Source: Thermomicrobiales bacterium (lineage in GTDB: Bacteria > Chloroflexota > Chloroflexia > Thermomicrobiales > UBA6265). Taken from it: a stretch of DNA of 64,000 bases. The notes under the pieces were generated by a model. It was not told the origin of the DNA. It worked only from the letters and a program-made list of their open reading frames with translations, and ran no database searches. The translations under genes and the position numbers were made by a program. The stretch is from positions 62,001-126,000 of the forward strand of contig JAMLHN010000002.1 of the NCBI GenBank assembly GCA_023957115.1, given 5' to 3'. This document shows, piece by piece, positions 61,485-64,000 of the stretch (its first letter is position 1; each line of letters starts with the position of its first letter).

Positions 61485-62432
61485 ATGACGGTCCTGAAAC
61501 CGTTTCGCATCGAGCCTGCCCTCGAGGAGCGGGTCTGGGGCGGCACGCGGTTGGGCGAGCACCAGCCCCCCTACGGTGAAGCGTGGATCGTATGCGACCA
61601 GAACGTCATCGTCAGTGGCTCTTTCGCCGGGCAGAGGCTTGCCGATGTGGTGGGCGCACATCCGGTCGAGCTTCTGGGCAAGCCGGTCTTCGAATCGGAA
61701 GGGGCGGTCTTTCCGCTGCTGATCAAACTGCTCGATCCGGCCGACTGGCTCTCCATCCAGGTGCATCCCGATGATGTCCTGGCGGCGGAGATCGAAGGAT
61801 CGGGTTTCCGTGGCAAGACCGAGGCCTGGTATGTGCTCGAGGCCGAACCGGGGGCAGAGCTGATTGCGGGAATCCGGCCGGGAATCACCCCGGACGATGT
61901 GGCAGATGTGATTCGCCATGGCGCGCTGGACGTGTTGCTGGAGCGCCATCCCGTCAGGGCCGGGGATGCATTGCTGGTGGAAGCGGGCCTGATCCACGCG
62001 CTCGGACCCGGGGTGTTCATCTACGAAGTGCAACAGAGCTCCGATCTGACCTATCGCGTGTCGGACTGGGGACGTCCCGCCAGCGCTGGCCGTGCGCTGC
62101 ATATCGAGCAATCGGTTCGGGCGGCAAAACCGGAGCTGCGCCCCCAATTCGCGCCGATGTTGCAACGCGACGAGAGCGGTTCCTTTCGCGTGCTGGGGTG
62201 CCGGTATTTCGAGTTGGAGCTGGTCGATTCCGATGGAACGCCGGTCGGGCGGGACACCCACGGACGCTCATTTGCGGCCATTACGCTCATCGAGGGCGGG
62301 GCCGACCTCGTTTCCGGCAACGATCGGCTGGAGCTGCGGACATATGAATCCGCCATCGTTCCCGCGTTGGTTGGCTCGTATCGCCTGGACGGCAGCGGGC
62401 CGTTTCGGGCACTGGTTTCAACGGTTCCGTAG
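61485..62432 (+). CDS. manA: Mannose-6-phosphate isomerase, class I type
   Basis: A 315-residue zinc cupin enzyme converting mannose-6-P and fructose-6-P. Motifs: EPALEERVWGGTRLGEH, GAVFPLLIKLLDPADWLSIQ followed by VHPDDVLA (zinc His), RGKTEAWYVLEAEPGAELI (zinc Glu) and LIHALGPGVFIYEVQQSSD (zinc His and active-site region). The short form (about 315 residues) is typical of Gram-positive and Chloroflexota enzymes. ATG 61485. It ends in a 15-bp convergent overlap with the next gene. Confidence 0.92.
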   Translation: MTVLKPFRIEPALEERVWGGTRLGEHQPPYGEAWIVCDQNVIVSGSFAGQRLADVVGAHPVELLGKPVFESEGAVFPLLIKLLDPADWLSIQVHPDDVLAAEIEGSGFRGKTEAWYVLEAEPGAELIAGIRPGITPDDVADVIRHGALDVLLERHPVRAGDALLVEAGLIHALGPGVFIYEVQQSSDLTYRVSDWGRPASAGRALHIEQSVRAAKPELRPQFAPMLQRDESGSFRVLGCRYFELELVDSDGTPVGRDTHGRSFAAITLIEGGADLVSGNDRLELRTYESAIVPALVGSYRLDGSGPFRALVSTVP

Positions 62433-62897
62433 CCGAGGAAGAACCCAGCCAAGCACTGCGCCATAGGCAACGTGACGCGGCCAGTTCCAGAGAAAGCTCT
62501 TCCATGTCCAGTACGGGCCGATCTCGTCCGCGGCGACCGCCGGATGGTGTTCTTCCAGTGCGAGGATAGGGTAGAGGACTGTTCCTTCGATCGTCACGAA
62601 GGTCAACCCCTTGATTACAGGAGGCCCGGGAAGTCGCGGTTCGGCAACGATGCCGTAGAGCGCGCCCAGGCCAGCGGAGTTGCCGGCGTGAAGCAGGAGG
62701 CCAAGCATGTTGGCGCGGCGTGGTGACGAGACGAATGGCCGCCCGAGCAGCAGCAGATCGTAGAGCCGCCGGCCCGAGACTCGATTGTCGATTCCGGCGG
62801 CAACGAGATAGGCAATCCCGGCAAGCGCGCCCGCAATCGAACCGGTCACGAGTCTGGCGAGGAGGCCCGACCGCCTCGCCGTGACATCGGCGCTCAC
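62418..62897 (-). CDS. Membrane protein of unknown function
   Basis: A 159-residue protein with three or four hydrophobic segments. It begins RSGLLARLVTGSIAGALAGI; a loop SGRRLYDLLLLGRPFVSSP and a histidine-bearing NMLGLLLHAGNSAGLGALYG follow, ending in NWPRHVAYGAVLGWVLPRLR. I do not recognise the family with certainty. It converges on manA (15-bp overlap). Confidence 0.7.
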   Translation of the reverse strand: MSADVTARRSGLLARLVTGSIAGALAGIAYLVAAGIDNRVSGRRLYDLLLLGRPFVSSPRRANMLGLLLHAGNSAGLGALYGIVAEPRLPGPPVIKGLTFVTIEGTVLYPILALEEHHPAVAADEIGPYWTWKSFLWNWPRHVAYGAVLGWVLPRLRNR

Positions 62898-63004
62898 CGG
62901 GAGGGTTTCTCTACGGCGTCACGAGTGCCCAATCGATCTGGAATCCTCCTGGACACGACGCCGGGTACATTCCGAGCTCCCAAGTCCCAGCTCCTGACTC
63001 CTCG

Positions 63005-63889
63005 CTAGGCAATCATGACGTTCTTGAGCGCACCGAGCTTTTCGACCTCGACCACGACCTCATCGCCTGGCTTGAGCCACGGCTTGTCCTCGCGGCCCAT
63101 GGCCACGCCTTCCGGCGTTCCGGTGACGATGATGTCGCCCGGCTCGAGCGTAAAGTACCGACTGATGTACGAAATGATCTCGGCGACCGAGAAGATCATG
63201 TCCCCGGTGTGCGAATCCTGGCGAATCTCTCCGTTGACCCAGGTCTTGATTGCCAGCGTCTGCGGATCGCCAACCTCATCGGCGGTTACCAGGTAGGGAC
63301 CAACCGGCAGGAAGTTGTCCAGCGTTTTGCCCAGCAACCACTGGCTGGTGCGTGTCTGGAGATCGCGGACGCTGACGTCGTTCGAGGTGACATACCCGAG
63401 AGCATAGTCGAGCGCCTCTGCCTCGCTGACATTGCGGGCCGATTTACCGATGACGACGCCCAGCTCGACTTCGTAGTCGTATTCGGTCGCGACTGGCGGC
63501 AGCGAGACGCTGTCTCCATAGGCGGCAATGGAATTGTTGAACTTGGAGAACAGCACCGGTGTCTCGGGAACTGGCATGCCGGTCTCGGCGGCGTGCCGGC
63601 GATAGTTGAGTCCGACACAGATCACCTTACCCGGATCGGCAATCGCCGGTCCGTATTGGATACCCATTTCGTCGAGCGTCCAATCGGATGCGTTGCTTGC
63701 GCCGGAGGCGGCGTCGACCAGTGACTGGAGCGCATCGAGTGCAGGCTGCCCGACCTCGATGGTTTCGATCAGCGATGTCGGCGTCTCGATGCCCAACGCC
63801 TCGCCGGCTGCTGCCACGTCGATGATGCCGTGCTCGGTTTTCACACCGAGCTTCAGTCCGTCCCCACCCTGAAACTGGAGCAATTTCAT
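63005..63889 (-). CDS. Fumarylacetoacetate hydrolase-family protein
   Basis: A 294-residue FAH-family enzyme (hydrolase, decarboxylase or hydratase/isomerase on 2-oxo acids). Signatures: [56 protein letters not shown] (metal Glu pair), [37 protein letters not shown] and [20 protein letters not shown]. Start ATG 63889 gives the usual short N-terminal domain ([20 protein letters not shown]). Stand-alone gene here; substrate not determined. Confidence 0.9.
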   Translation of the reverse strand: MKLLQFQGGDGLKLGVKTEHGIIDVAAAGEALGIETPTSLIETIEVGQPALDALQSLVDAASGASNASDWTLDEMGIQYGPAIADPGKVICVGLNYRRHAAETGMPVPETPVLFSKFNNSIAAYGDSVSLPPVATEYDYEVELGVVIGKSARNVSEAEALDYALGYVTSNDVSVRDLQTRTSQWLLGKTLDNFLPVGPYLVTADEVGDPQTLAIKTWVNGEIRQDSHTGDMIFSVAEIISYISRYFTLEPGDIIVTGTPEGVAMGREDKPWLKPGDEVVVEVEKLGALKNVMIA

Positions 63890-64000
63890 GTATTGCGGTT
63901 CCTTCCTCTTGTTGCAGTCGTTGCGATCAGTCGCATAACCGAAGTAGGGTACCAAAATGGGAACCACTCGAACCCGGAGGGCGTTCTACTGACATGATGA

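Noticed and set aside
63977-64000. Start of a new plus-strand gene at the right edge
   Set aside because: GGAGG and ATGATGA are present, but too little sequence remains to support a gene.

Overview
The window is a dense, high-GC bacterial chromosome segment with short intergenic gaps, many 4-bp ATGA start/stop overlaps and frequent GTG/TTG starts. Gene content suggests a Chloroflexota bacterium of the Thermomicrobia/Sphaerobacter type: Tat-exported solute-binding proteins, F420-type PPOX/nitroreductase enzymes, and a paired intrinsic-factor-like toroid and DUF4430 protein. This is an inference from content; there is no rRNA gene to confirm it. Several genes carry apparent single-base indels, so the sequence may be an imperfect (metagenome-type) assembly.

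Region 1 (1-4760): a minus-strand GntR-controlled sugar or amino-sugar operon (regulator, SIS isomerase, TIM-barrel isomerase, solute-binding protein, permease). Region 2 (4849-9877): an FMN riboswitch with its own terminator precedes a peptide-type ABC importer (two permeases and a binding protein, no ATPase) and a fused PPOX/FbiB-like flavoenzyme. Region 3 (10380-20151): a full VanA-type glycopeptide-resistance cluster: vanS, vanR, vanA, vanX, murG, murF, vanH, vanK-like and vanY. Three promoters in it (vanA, vanH, vanY) share an 11-bp-spaced direct repeat plus about 35 bp of conserved downstream sequence at fixed spacing, which I propose as the VanR regulon box. VanR/VanS would sense the drug, VanH make D-lactate, VanA join it to D-Ala, MurF load it, VanX and VanY remove D-Ala-ended material, and MurG and VanK process the D-Lac precursors.

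Region 4 (20230-24376): sugar or polyol catabolism (SDR, cupin, class II aldolase, FGGY kinase). Region 5 (24585-25866): rpsP-khpA-rimM, followed by a MITE-like repeat instead of the trmD often found there. Region 6 (26162-28138): MTA/SAH nucleosidase, DUF1634 and TauE/SafE. Region 7 (28250-33596): a cobalamin riboswitch controls a secreted alpha-toroid protein and a membrane-anchored DUF4430 protein, which resemble the two domains of intrinsic factor/transcobalamin split into two genes, then EcfT, a fused EcfA pair and PdxH.

Region 8 (33718-39495): CotH, two-component system and SIS protein, divergent from DUF4956 and a frameshifted VTC gene. Region 9 (39701-46968): Lon, repeats, a broken TetR gene with DUF4260 and a double operator, an AAA ATPase, a FIST protein, a B3/B4 protein and a YqhA-like protein. 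Region 10 (47046-56513): D-tartrate dehydratase, HepT-like protein, amidohydrolase, SDR, MetE-like protein, phosphotriesterase, HAD hydrolase and amine oxidase. Region 11 (56638-63889): copper ATPase under a CsoR-type operator, repeats, PAP2 protein, mannose-6-phosphate isomerase and a fumarylacetoacetate hydrolase-family enzyme. Four loci share short repeats (terminal repeat ATACGGAATCCG and/or palindrome CCCAGCGTTTCAACGTTGGG family).
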